From an uncultured Ilyobacter sp. (GTDB lineage Bacteria > Fusobacteriota > Fusobacteriia > Fusobacteriales > Fusobacteriaceae): 64,000 nucleotides of DNA. The translations under genes and the position numbers were made by a program. The stretch covers positions 248,001 to 312,000 of the forward strand of contig NZ_OY764059.1 of the NCBI RefSeq assembly GCF_963668085.1, read 5' to 3'. Position 1 is the stretch's first letter. Each line of letters starts with the position of its first letter. Shown here piece after piece: positions 41,376-49,151 of this stretch. The notes below the pieces were generated by a model. That model saw nothing but the letters and a program-made list of their open reading frames with translations, made no database searches and was not told where the DNA came from.

Positions 41376-43895
41376 ATGAAAATTGAAGTAAAAGTTCTAA
41401 ATGTACAGAGGCTGACAAAACTATTTATTGCATCTAGCAGATGGCTGTCAAAATATGCCGATGTATTGAATGATCTCAATGTGTATCCTGTCCCAGATGG
41501 TGACACGGGAACCAATATGTCAATGACCCTCCAATCTGTGGAAAATGAGCTTGTAAAACTGAATCATGAACCGGATATGGAAGAGTTTTGTGAAATAGTG
41601 TCAGAAGCGATACTATTGGGAGCTAGAGGAAATTCTGGTACGATTTTATCTCAGATAATACAAGGTTTTTTATCTGGAATATCACATACAGAAAATGTGA
41701 CTGTAGATGATGCTGTGGTGGCCTTTAAAAAGGCAAAAGAAAAAGCATATCAGTCGGTGTCGGAACCTGTGGAAGGGACCATACTTACAGTAATAAGGGT
41801 AGTTTCTGAAGAAGCTGAAAAGTACAAGGGCCCTAAAGACGACTTTATACTTTTCTTAGCTCATCTAAAAAATGTGGCAGACAAGGTTGTCGAAGAGACT
41901 CCAAATCTACTTCCGAAATTAAAGGAAGCCGGTGTGGTAGATGCCGGTGGAAAAGGTATGTTTTATATTTTGGAAGGCTTTGAAAAATCGGTAACAGACC
42001 CAGAAATGCTAAAGGACTTGGAGAGAATAGTACAGTCTCAGTCTAACAGACGTAAAAAGTTAGAACACAGTGTAACTTCTCCCGAGAAAATAAATTTCAA
42101 ATATTGTACAGAGTTTATTATAGAATCTGGGGATTTTGACCTTGATAAATATAAATCTGATATCTTAAATCTAGGTGACTCTGTGGTATGTGCTCAGACC
42201 TCTAAAAAAACCAAGACTCACATACATACCAATAACCCAGGAAAAGTTTTAGAGATTGCCGGTAGCATAGGGGATTTGAATCATATAAAAATTGAAAATA
42301 TGAAGATACAGCACAGAAATGTACTGACAAATGATACAGGGTATAAATCAGAAAAATCAACCAAGGCAAAGACAATATTTAAAAATGAAAATAGCCGTCC
42401 AGTTGCTTATTTGGCAGTGGCCGATAACCTTCAGATAGGGGAACTTTTTATAAACAGCGGTGCTTCTGCTGTTTTGATAGGGGGACAGACTCAAAATCCA
42501 AGTGTTTCCGACATAGAGAAGACGCTAGATCATATAAAAGCTGATAAAATAATAATACTTCCCAACAACAAAAATATAATCTCATCTGCAAAAATAGTAG
42601 CTGAGAGGTCCTCTAAAGAGATCACTGTAGTGGAAACAAAATCAATGCTAGAGGGACACTATATTCTGAAGAATAAGATGGAGACTCTAAGTGAGCTTGT
42701 AAAAGGTGTAAAGAGAAATATATCGGTGGAGATCACAAAAGCAGTAAGAGATACAAAATCAGAGGAGATGCTTATAAAAAAAGGGGATCATATAGCCCTG
42801 GTAAATGGCAAGATCATGGAAAAATCTGATAAGGTAGAAACCCTTATAGAGGATGTATACAGAGCTTATACTTCAGAAGATACTCTGAGTGTTTTTGCAG
42901 TTATGGGAAAAGAATCCACAGAAGATGGGAATAGGGTTTTAAAGCCTGCCTTGGACATAAGGTACTCAGATTATCCTGGGATGCAGGATAATTATTCTTA
43001 TTATATCTATATAGAGAACAGAGACCCAGAACTTCCGGAAATAGCAGTTGTTACTGATTCGACCTCAGATCTCAGCGAAGAGTTTATTGCTGATTCAAAT
43101 ATCGATGTAATTCCACTTAAAATTAAATTTGAAAGTGATAAGTACTATAAAGATGGTGTAGATATCACCAAAGAGGACTTTTGGAGAACAGTTCTGAGTA
43201 AGGAGGTTGTCCCTAAAACTTCCCAGCCTTCTCCTGGAGAGTTTAAGGACCTTTATGAAAGGCTCTTTAATAAGGGATACAAAAAAATTATTTCTATTCA
43301 TATTTCAAGTAAGTTAAGCGGAACCCAGCAGGCCGCTAAGGTGGCTAGGGGTATGCTAGGCAAAGAAAAAGATATAGCTATCGTAGACTCAAAATCTGTT
43401 ACTTTAGGGCTAGGACATATGGCCCTAGAATCAGCAAGACTTGTGAAAGAGGGACACAGCTTTGACGAGGTATTGGAATGGATAGATGAGGCTCAGAATA
43501 AAATAAAGGTCTATTTTGTGGTGAAAGAACTTTCTTTCTTAGAAAAAGGCGGCAGAATAGGAAAGGCTTCTTCTGTAATAGGAGATGTTTTCCAGATAAA
43601 GCCTGTTTTGACAATCGAAAACGGAGAGGTCTGTACTGAGAAAAAGCCTATTGGAGAGATAGGGGCCATGAGATATATGGAAAAAATAATAAAGAATGAA
43701 TCTAAAAATGGATCAATAATCTTGTACACAGGATGGGGAGGAACTCAGGATGAACTAGACAGCGCTGATCAACTGAGGTCTATAGGAGATAAGCAGAAGA
43801 AATCTGACTATAGGGGAAGGTTTGAAATAGGTGCAGCTATAGGTTCTCACAGTGGTCCCGTTTATGGTATGGTTATTTTTCCAAAAATAAGATAG
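41376..43895 (+). CDS. Fused fatty acid kinase: FakA (DhaL/DAK2) plus FakB (DegV)
   Basis: 839 residues. Residues about 10-200 are the DhaL/DAK2 ATP-binding domain (VYPVPDGDTGTNMSMTL at about 37-53 with the Mg2+ aspartates, ARGNSGTILSQI). Residues about 225-550 match the FakA middle/C-terminal domain, including the THIHTNNPG box near 282-290 that holds the catalytic histidine. Residues about 552-839 are a complete DegV domain (VVTDSTSDLSEEF, KTSQPSPGEF, ISSKLSGTQQAA, KGGRIGKAS), the fatty-acid-binding FakB fold. In staphylococci these are separate proteins that together phosphorylate exogenous fatty acids. The join is continuous, with no frameshift. Last gene of its run, ended by a terminator. 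Confidence 0.88.
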   Translation: MKIEVKVLNVQRLTKLFIASSRWLSKYADVLNDLNVYPVPDGDTGTNMSMTLQSVENELVKLNHEPDMEEFCEIVSEAILLGARGNSGTILSQIIQGFLSGISHTENVTVDDAVVAFKKAKEKAYQSVSEPVEGTILTVIRVVSEEAEKYKGPKDDFILFLAHLKNVADKVVEETPNLLPKLKEAGVVDAGGKGMFYILEGFEKSVTDPEMLKDLERIVQSQSNRRKKLEHSVTSPEKINFKYCTEFIIESGDFDLDKYKSDILNLGDSVVCAQTSKKTKTHIHTNNPGKVLEIAGSIGDLNHIKIENMKIQHRNVLTNDTGYKSEKSTKAKTIFKNENSRPVAYLAVADNLQIGELFINSGASAVLIGGQTQNPSVSDIEKTLDHIKADKIIILPNNKNIISSAKIVAERSSKEITVVETKSMLEGHYILKNKMETLSELVKGVKRNISVEITKAVRDTKSEEMLIKKGDHIALVNGKIMEKSDKVETLIEDVYRAYTSEDTLSVFAVMGKESTEDGNRVLKPALDIRYSDYPGMQDNYSYYIYIENRDPELPEIAVVTDSTSDLSEEFIADSNIDVIPLKIKFESDKYYKDGVDITKEDFWRTVLSKEVVPKTSQPSPGEFKDLYERLFNKGYKKIISIHISSKLSGTQQAAKVARGMLGKEKDIAIVDSKSVTLGLGHMALESARLVKEGHSFDEVLEWIDEAQNKIKVYFVVKELSFLEKGGRIGKASSVIGDVFQIKPVLTIENGEVCTEKKPIGEIGAMRYMEKIIKNESKNGSIILYTGWGGTQDELDSADQLRSIGDKQKKSDYRGRFEIGAAIGSHSGPVYGMVIFPKIR

Positions 43896-43898
43896 AGA

Positions 43899-43928
43899 AA
43901 AAGCCGGAAAAATATCCGGCTTTTTTTT
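43899..43928 (+). terminator. Rho-independent terminator after the fused fatty acid kinase gene
   Basis: AAAGCCGGA / TCCGGCTTT stem and eight T residues. It ends the run begun at 36354. Confidence 0.88.
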
Positions 43929-44000
43929 AAAAATCTAAATATGATTAAGTATGATCAAACATCGACAAAAATAAGATTTATTTTTGAGAGGTGTTTTTTC

Positions 44001-44217
44001 TTGACAATATTATGAATTAGGAGTATAAATAATTTTGTCGTAAAAAAAGAGAGGCTTTTCTTTAAAAGATATGTTAATTTTAATTTGACACATATGCAAT
44101 GTCTAGTTTTTTATATAAATCAAGGTGAGTCTAGGAAAATATTAAATAAAGAGTATACTTAGATAGAAGACGACAAACTCTTGCGAGAAATTAATAATAA
44201 ATTAGGGGGTAAATTTT
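44001..44217 (+). promoter_or_regulatory. Consensus promoter and long leader of the PTS-IIA/CBS gene
   Basis: TTGACA (44001-44006), 17-nt spacer, TATAAA (44024-44029), one of the best promoters in the window. The predicted transcript would carry a ~180-nt untranslated leader with several small inverted repeats (for example GACA...TGTC at 44087-44104). A second TTGACA at 44085 lacks a correctly spaced -10. No known riboswitch fold was recognised. Confidence 0.55.
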
Positions 44218-45141
44218 ATGAAGCTTTCCAGTTACTTAGATCCAAAACTTATTTTTACAGACCTAGAGGTAGAAACAAAGGAAGAAGCTATAAAGTTATT
44301 GTTAGAAAAATCTGCACATGAGGACAAAAAAATAGCCTCAATGAAAAATGATATAATAAAAGGTGTATTAGAAAGAGAAAATGAGATTTCAACTGCCATG
44401 GGTCAGGGGATAGCCATACCTCACGCAAGAATTGAAGGCTTAGATGACTTTATAATTATAATAGGTCTCCTTAAAAATCCAATTAAATGTCAGGTTGCTG
44501 CACTTCACAAAGAAGATGATGTGAAAATGGTAATACTTTTAGTTTCTGAAGTTCTTAGAAATAAAAGAATGCTGAAAGTGATGTCTGGAATTATGAAGAT
44601 AGCAATAAAACATCCTAAGATTTTAGAAGAGATAAAAAATAGTTCTAATGCCAATATGTTATTTGATTTTGTAAAAAATGCAGAAGTTGAAATTGACGGT
44701 AAAATAGTAGCAGAAGATGTACAGAGTCCTGAACTAATGCCTGTACATCCCAATGATACCCTAGAAGAGGTGGCTAAAAGACTAATAATAGAGGACAGAA
44801 CCGGTCTTCCAGTAGTAAAAGATGGATATTTTCTCGGAGAGATAACAGAGAGAGAACTTATAGAGTTTGGTATGCCAAAATATACATCTGTTATGCAGGA
44901 TTTGAACTTTTTAACTGTAGGAGAACCCTTTGAGGAGTATCTGGTAAATGAAAAAACAGCGACTATAGAGGAATTGTACAGGAAAACAGATGTTATAACT
45001 GTAGACAGAAAAACTCCAATTATGGAGATATGTTTTTTGATGGTAAACAAGGGAAAAACAAGAATTTACGTTGTGGAAAATAAGAAATATTATGGAATGA
45101 TTCAAAGATCAGACATAATTAAAAAAGTTCTTCACATTTAA
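44218..45141 (+). CDS. PTS EIIA (fructose/nitrogen type) fused to a CBS-domain pair
   Basis: 307 residues. Residues about 5-150 form a type-2 EIIA domain with the phosphorylatable H69 in GQGIAIPHARI. Residues about 165-305 form two CBS motifs (LMPVHPNDTLEEVAKRLIIEDRTGLPVV; DVITVDRKTPIMEICFLMVNKGKTRIYVV), which usually bind adenine nucleotides. No EIIB or EIIC is encoded nearby, so this is a regulatory rather than a sugar-transporting EIIA. It lies 12 bp upstream of an ion-transporter gene and is very likely cotranscribed, which suggests that it controls that transporter according to PTS phosphorylation and energy state (inference). Start ATG 44218 follows TTAGGGGG. Confidence 0.87.
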   Translation: MKLSSYLDPKLIFTDLEVETKEEAIKLLLEKSAHEDKKIASMKNDIIKGVLERENEISTAMGQGIAIPHARIEGLDDFIIIIGLLKNPIKCQVAALHKEDDVKMVILLVSEVLRNKRMLKVMSGIMKIAIKHPKILEEIKNSSNANMLFDFVKNAEVEIDGKIVAEDVQSPELMPVHPNDTLEEVAKRLIIEDRTGLPVVKDGYFLGEITERELIEFGMPKYTSVMQDLNFLTVGEPFEEYLVNEKTATIEELYRKTDVITVDRKTPIMEICFLMVNKGKTRIYVVENKKYYGMIQRSDIIKKVLHI

Positions 45142-45153
45142 TGGAGGTATTTA

Positions 45154-46434
45154 ATGTTACAATTGATTGTCGGGTTACTGATTTTTGTATTTGTATTTTT
45201 TTTGATAATAACAGAGAAGGTTCCAAGTGTGCTGGCAACCATGGGCGGAGGACTAGCTATGGCTCTTGTGGGCCTGCTAAATGAAGAAGAGGCTCTAGAG
45301 GCTGTAGCTTCTAGACTGGAGATAATATTTTTATTGATAGGTATGATGATAGTGGTACATCTCATATCTGAAACAGGGGTATTTCAGTGGTTTGCAATCA
45401 AGGTGGCTCAGCTTGTGAGAGGAGAACCCTTTGCCCTAATAGTATTGCTGTCTGTGGTCACAGCGGTATGCTCAGCATTCTTAGATAACGTGACTACAAT
45501 ACTATTAATGGCTCCGGTGTCTATACTGCTAGCAGAACAGCTTAAACAGAAGCCCTTTCCTTTTATTATGACAGAGATCATGGCTGCAAATATAGGAGGA
45601 GCCGCCACACTGATAGGAGATCCGACTCAACTAATCATAGGAAATGAGGGAAAACTTGGGTTCAACGACTTTATAATAAACACAGCACCTATGTCTCTGC
45701 TGGCCTTTTTGTCACTTATGATCACTGTGTATATTATATACGGGAGAAAGATGGTGGTCTCAAGAGATTTGAAGGCGAGAATAATGGAGTTAGATGCCTC
45801 TAGATCACTAAGAAACATGAGCCTTTTGAAGCAGTCAGGAACAATATTTGTGCTTATAATTACAGGCTTCATTATGAATAATTTTATAGACAAGGGTCTA
45901 GCCATCATTGCCTTAAGTGGTGCGACAGCGCTTATTATTCTTGCTAAGAAGAAACCTGAAGATATATTTAAACATGTAGAATGGGACACACTATTTTTCT
46001 TTATAGGTCTATTTATTATGATAAAAGGAATAGAAGAAACTCACTTGATAGATATTCTAGGAGAAAAAATAGTAAACATAACAGAGGGTAATTTTAATTT
46101 TGCAGTGATGCTTATAACCTGGGTTTCTGCATTATTTACATCTGTCATTGGAAATGTAGCCAATGCAGCCACTGTTTCTAAGATAATTCATGTAATGAGT
46201 CCTTCATTCCAGTCCTTAGGAGATGTAAAGATATTTTGGTGGGCACTTTCACTGGGATCGTGTCTAGGTGGTAATGCCACCATATTGGCATCGGCAACCA
46301 ACGTAGTGGCAGTAGCTGCAGCAGCAAAGGCAGGATGTAAAATTTCTTTTGTAGAATTTATAAAGTTTGGAGCAATAATCTCCATTCAAACTCTAGTCAT
46401 TGCCAGTGCTTATATCTGGCTCAGATATTTATAA
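45154..46434 (+). CDS. ArsB/NhaD-type ion transporter (ion transporter superfamily)
   Basis: 426 residues and about eleven membrane spans. Family features are LGMM-like LLIGMMIVVHLISETGVFQ, the DNVTTILLMAPV re-entrant motif (SAFLDNVTTILL), the IGGAATLIGDPTQLIIG stretch, and the mirrored second-half motifs GNVANAATVS and GGNATILASATNVVAV. The superfamily includes Na+/H+ antiporters (NhaD), arsenite carriers (ArsB) and anion transporters; the internal inverted repeat is plain. The substrate is not decided by the sequence, though Na+ is attractive in a sodium-driven organism. GGAGGT precedes the ATG. A terminator follows directly. Confidence 0.85.
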   Translation: MLQLIVGLLIFVFVFFLIITEKVPSVLATMGGGLAMALVGLLNEEEALEAVASRLEIIFLLIGMMIVVHLISETGVFQWFAIKVAQLVRGEPFALIVLLSVVTAVCSAFLDNVTTILLMAPVSILLAEQLKQKPFPFIMTEIMAANIGGAATLIGDPTQLIIGNEGKLGFNDFIINTAPMSLLAFLSLMITVYIIYGRKMVVSRDLKARIMELDASRSLRNMSLLKQSGTIFVLIITGFIMNNFIDKGLAIIALSGATALIILAKKKPEDIFKHVEWDTLFFFIGLFIMIKGIEETHLIDILGEKIVNITEGNFNFAVMLITWVSALFTSVIGNVANAATVSKIIHVMSPSFQSLGDVKIFWWALSLGSCLGGNATILASATNVVAVAAAAKAGCKISFVEFIKFGAIISIQTLVIASAYIWLRYL

Positions 46435-46440
46435 AAAGAT

Positions 46441-46468
46441 GGGAATCTTGAAGGTTCCCACTTTTTTA
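46441..46468 (+). terminator. Rho-independent terminator after the ion transporter gene
   Basis: GGGAA / TTCCC stem (GGGAATCTTGAAGGTTCCC) followed by ACTTTTTTATT. Confidence 0.75.
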
Positions 46469-46531
46469 TTATAGAAAAAGAAAACCACCTGCTCTGCAGG
46501 TGGACCCAAAATGCCGGAAGGCTATGCGTAT

Positions 46532-46588
46532 ACCTCCTTTGATATAATCAACTTAGGTTTGCCGACCAGTTGAGATACAAAAGGAGGT
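46532..46588 (+). promoter_or_regulatory. Hairpin that would hide the tnpA ribosome-binding site
   Basis: ACCTCCTTT (46532-46540) is exactly complementary to AAAGGAGGT (46580-46588), the Shine-Dalgarno of tnpA. An inner CAACT/AGTTG stem (46549-46553 and 46568-46572) extends the structure. Transcripts entering from outside the element would fold this way and block translation. A TATAAT (46543-46548) lies inside the structure, but no good -35 is seen. Confidence 0.7.
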
Positions 46589-46592
46589 TTAA

Positions 46593-47048
46593 ATGGATAG
46601 TAATAGTTTAGCACACACAAGATGGAATTGTAAATATCACATAGTCTTTGCACCTAAGTACAGGAGAAAAGTAATCTATGGAAAGATAAAGCAAGATATT
46701 GGGCAAATACTTAGAAAACTTTGCGAGAATAAAAAAGTAGAGATACACGAAGCAAGTGCATGTAAAGCTCACATACATATGCTTGTGAGCATACTACCTA
46801 AATTGAGTGTATCTAGTTTCATGGGGTATTTAAAAGGGAAAAGTTCATTAATGATATTTGATCGACATGCAAATCTAAAATATAAGTATGGAAACAGGCA
46901 CTTTTGGTGCCGCGGATACTATGTAGATACAGTAGGTCGTAACAGGAAAAGGATCGAAGATTATATTAGAAATCAGTTGCAAGAAGATCAATTAACATTG
47001 AAAGAATATATTGATCCTTTTACTGGAGATAAAGTAAAAAAGAGCTAG
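46593..47048 (+). CDS. tnpA: IS200/IS605-family transposase TnpA (Y1 HUH)
   Basis: 151 residues. Single-strand DNA transposase that cuts and joins the element ends through a covalent phosphotyrosine bond. The HUH-type metal motif is HIH (H60, H62 in KAHIHMLVS), and the nucleophile is Y124 in RIEDYIRNQ, followed four residues later by the conserved Gln. The N-terminal WNCKYHIVFAPKYRRKVIYG and FWCRGYYVDTVG blocks are family hallmarks. Intact length, start after AAGGAGGT. Confidence 0.95.
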   Translation: MDSNSLAHTRWNCKYHIVFAPKYRRKVIYGKIKQDIGQILRKLCENKKVEIHEASACKAHIHMLVSILPKLSVSSFMGYLKGKSSLMIFDRHANLKYKYGNRHFWCRGYYVDTVGRNRKRIEDYIRNQLQEDQLTLKEYIDPFTGDKVKKS

Positions 47049-47236
47049 AAACAAAGAGCTACTTGAGTAGCTAAATGAGATATTACGCGGTTGGCAAACC
47101 GTTCAGAAGGGCTTCAGCCCGATGTTGGAAAAGCGCCCTTCTAGGGCATGAGCAAACTACCACTTGAAGTGGTAGTTTTGATTATAAATGAAGAGGTGGA
47201 ATGAGTTGTCTTAAATGTTCTGTAAAGTCTCTGGAA

Positions 47237-47265
47237 TAGATAAAAAATCTTCTTTATGATATAAT
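47237..47265 (+). promoter_or_regulatory. Predicted promoter of birA-mnmA
   Basis: TAGATA (47237-47242), 17-nt spacer, TATAAT (47260-47265), 26 bases before the birA start. Confidence 0.45.
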
Positions 47266-47291
47266 TTTATCAAATAATGGGAGGTAGTTAG

Positions 47292-48014
47292 ATGAGAATT
47301 TTTAGGTTTGATGAGATAGATTCCACCAATAGTTTTTTGAAGAGAGAGAGTAAGCTTGAAAATTATGACTTGGCAATGGCTAAAAATCAGACTGAGGGAA
47401 GAGGGAGAAGGGGAAACTCCTGGGTATCTAAGGAAGGAGCGGCACTTTTTAGCTTTGTTCTGAAAGAAAATCCTAAGCTTCCTATGAATGAGTACAGAAA
47501 ACTTCCACTTGTGGTAGGAGTTGCTGTCCTTCGGGCACTTAAAAAATTCCAAAATTTGGATTATAAGTTTAAGTGGACGAATGATATATATGTAAATGAG
47601 AAAAAAATATCTGGAATTTTAGTTGAAAAAATAAATGAAAATTTTATAATCGGAATTGGAATAAATGTTAACAACGAAGAGTTTGGGGATCTAGAAAATT
47701 CAGCTACATCTATGAAAATAGAAAGTGACAGAGAATTTAATATAGAAGAGTTGATATTTGCACTCGTAGAGGAGTTTAAAAAATGTTTTGGTGAATTTTT
47801 AAATGGAGGCTGGGAACTTATATTAAATGAGATAAATGAAAAAAATTACTTATTGGATAAGCCTGTGACCATAAAGATAATAGATAAGATAACTAGAGGT
47901 ATAGGTGGAAGAGTCTTAGATGACGGGACTCTAGAAGTAGACGTAGAGGGAATTAAAAAGAGCTTTGATATTGGTGAGGTGCATATCTCATTTAAGGACA
48001 TGGCTGCAAAATAA
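47292..48014 (+). CDS. birA: Biotin-protein ligase, catalytic form without DNA-binding domain
   Basis: Activates biotin with ATP and attaches it to carrier lysines, for example of biotin-dependent decarboxylases or acetyl-CoA carboxylase. 240 residues: only the ligase core plus the small C-terminal SH3-like domain (about 190-235). The helix-turn-helix repressor domain of the bifunctional BirA is missing. Catalytic motifs are EGRGRRGNSW (35-44), KWTND (about 94-98) and KKISGILVE; GIGINVN follows. Start ATG after GGGAGG. It is 28 bp from mnmA and probably cotranscribed. Because this ligase cannot repress transcription, bioBC elsewhere in the window need another regulator. Confidence 0.92.
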   Translation: MRIFRFDEIDSTNSFLKRESKLENYDLAMAKNQTEGRGRRGNSWVSKEGAALFSFVLKENPKLPMNEYRKLPLVVGVAVLRALKKFQNLDYKFKWTNDIYVNEKKISGILVEKINENFIIGIGINVNNEEFGDLENSATSMKIESDREFNIEELIFALVEEFKKCFGEFLNGGWELILNEINEKNYLLDKPVTIKIIDKITRGIGGRVLDDGTLEVDVEGIKKSFDIGEVHISFKDMAAK

Positions 48015-48042
48015 AAAGCAAAGAGTATAGAGGAGGTAAGAG

Positions 48043-49113
48043 TTGAAAAAAAAGGTAGTGGTGGGAATGAGCGGAGGGGTTGATTCCTCTGTGGCGGCAT
48101 ACCTTTTGAAGGAAGAGGGATACGAGGTTATAGGGGTAACATTAAAACATCTAGGAGATGAAGATTCTGAAAATACCAATACAAAAACCTGTTGTTCTCT
48201 AGATGATATATATGATGCAAAGATGGCATGTTTTAAGCTGGAAATCCCTCATTATGTCGTAGATGCAGTTGAGCCATTTAAGAAGGAGATTATTGATTAT
48301 TTTATAGGGGAATACTCTAAAGGTATAACTCCTTCTCCCTGTGTAGTCTGCGATGAGAAGATTAAGATAAAAAAGCTGGCAGAAACAGCAGATAAGTTGG
48401 GAGCAGATTATATATCTACAGGGCACTACTGTGATGCGAGCTATAGTCAGGAGTTGGGGTCGCATCTCTTGAAACTATCTAAAAATTCTGCTAAAGATCA
48501 GACTTATATGCTCTATAGGATCGGAGAAAAAGTCCTAAAAAGAATGCTTTTTCCTCTGGAAAATCTTGAAAAAAGCAGAGTTAGGGAGATTGCAAAAGAA
48601 GCTGGAATATCAGTTCACGACAAAAAGGACAGCCAGGGAATCTGTTTTGCACCTGAAGGATATAAAGAACTTCTTAAAAAGGTTCTTGGAGAAAAGATTA
48701 AACCTGGAAATTTTATCACAAGAGACGGTCATATTTTAGGGCAGCATGAGGGGTATCAGCTATACACCATAGGTCAACGAAGAGGGCTAGGAATAAATCT
48801 TTCCAAAGTTTATTTTATAACTGGCATAGATTCAGATAAAAACGAGATAATCTTAGGTGATTTTGAAGAGTTAATGAAAAAAGAGGTAGAGTTAACTGAC
48901 ACTATTTTCTTAGCAGATATTGAAAAACTTGAAAAAATAAAATTATTTGGGAGACCAAGATTTTCTAGTACAGGACTTCCTGGAAGATTAAAAAAAATAG
49001 ATGGCAGGATATTTTTTATTTATGACGAGGAAAACGCAAAAAATTCTCCAGGACAGCATCTGGTAATCTACTATAAAGACCTTGTTGTAGGTGGAGGAAA
49101 AATAATTTTCTAA
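48043..49113 (+). CDS. mnmA: tRNA-specific 2-thiouridylase MnmA
   Basis: Thiolates U34 of Lys, Glu and Gln tRNAs using ATP and relayed sulfur. 356 residues. PP-loop GMSGGVDSSVAAYLL (8-22); catalytic C103 in SPCVVCDEKIK and C201 in SQGICFAPEG, equivalent to C102/C199 of Escherichia coli; KDQTYMLYRI and GQRRGLG motifs. An additional CC pair (KTCCSLDD, 49-50) in the N-terminal domain is typical of many Gram-positive-type MnmA. Starts with TTG 48043 after AGGAGGTAAG. A terminator shared with the convergent hydratase gene follows. Confidence 0.94.
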   Translation: MKKKVVVGMSGGVDSSVAAYLLKEEGYEVIGVTLKHLGDEDSENTNTKTCCSLDDIYDAKMACFKLEIPHYVVDAVEPFKKEIIDYFIGEYSKGITPSPCVVCDEKIKIKKLAETADKLGADYISTGHYCDASYSQELGSHLLKLSKNSAKDQTYMLYRIGEKVLKRMLFPLENLEKSRVREIAKEAGISVHDKKDSQGICFAPEGYKELLKKVLGEKIKPGNFITRDGHILGQHEGYQLYTIGQRRGLGINLSKVYFITGIDSDKNEIILGDFEELMKKEVELTDTIFLADIEKLEKIKLFGRPRFSSTGLPGRLKKIDGRIFFIYDEENAKNSPGQHLVIYYKDLVVGGGKIIF

Positions 49114-49114
49114 A

Positions 49115-49150
49115 AAAATGGATCCAGAATATTATTCTGGATCCATTTAA
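49115..49150. terminator. Bidirectional terminator between mnmA and the hydratase gene
   Basis: AAATGGATCCAGAAT / ATTCTGGATCCATTT long stem with A/T runs on both sides. Confidence 0.88.
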
Positions 49151-49151
49151 A

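Larger units (their letters stand above)
46480..47180 (+). mobile_element. IS200-like insertion sequence (IS200/IS605 family, tnpA only)
   Basis: About 0.7 kb. A single HUH transposase gene is flanked by subterminal hairpins: CCACCTGC/GCAGGTGG (46485-46503) at the left and a perfect AAACTACCACTT/AAGTGGTAGTTT (47154-47178) at the right. No terminal inverted repeats and no target duplication are expected for this family, so the exact edges are estimates. No tnpB. It sits in an intergenic region downstream of a terminator, harmless to its neighbours, and looks intact. Confidence 0.85.

Noticed and set aside
46480..47180. TnpB-type guide RNA (omega RNA) at the right end of the IS200-like element
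   Set aside because: No tnpB gene is present; the right-end hairpins are explained by transposase recognition.
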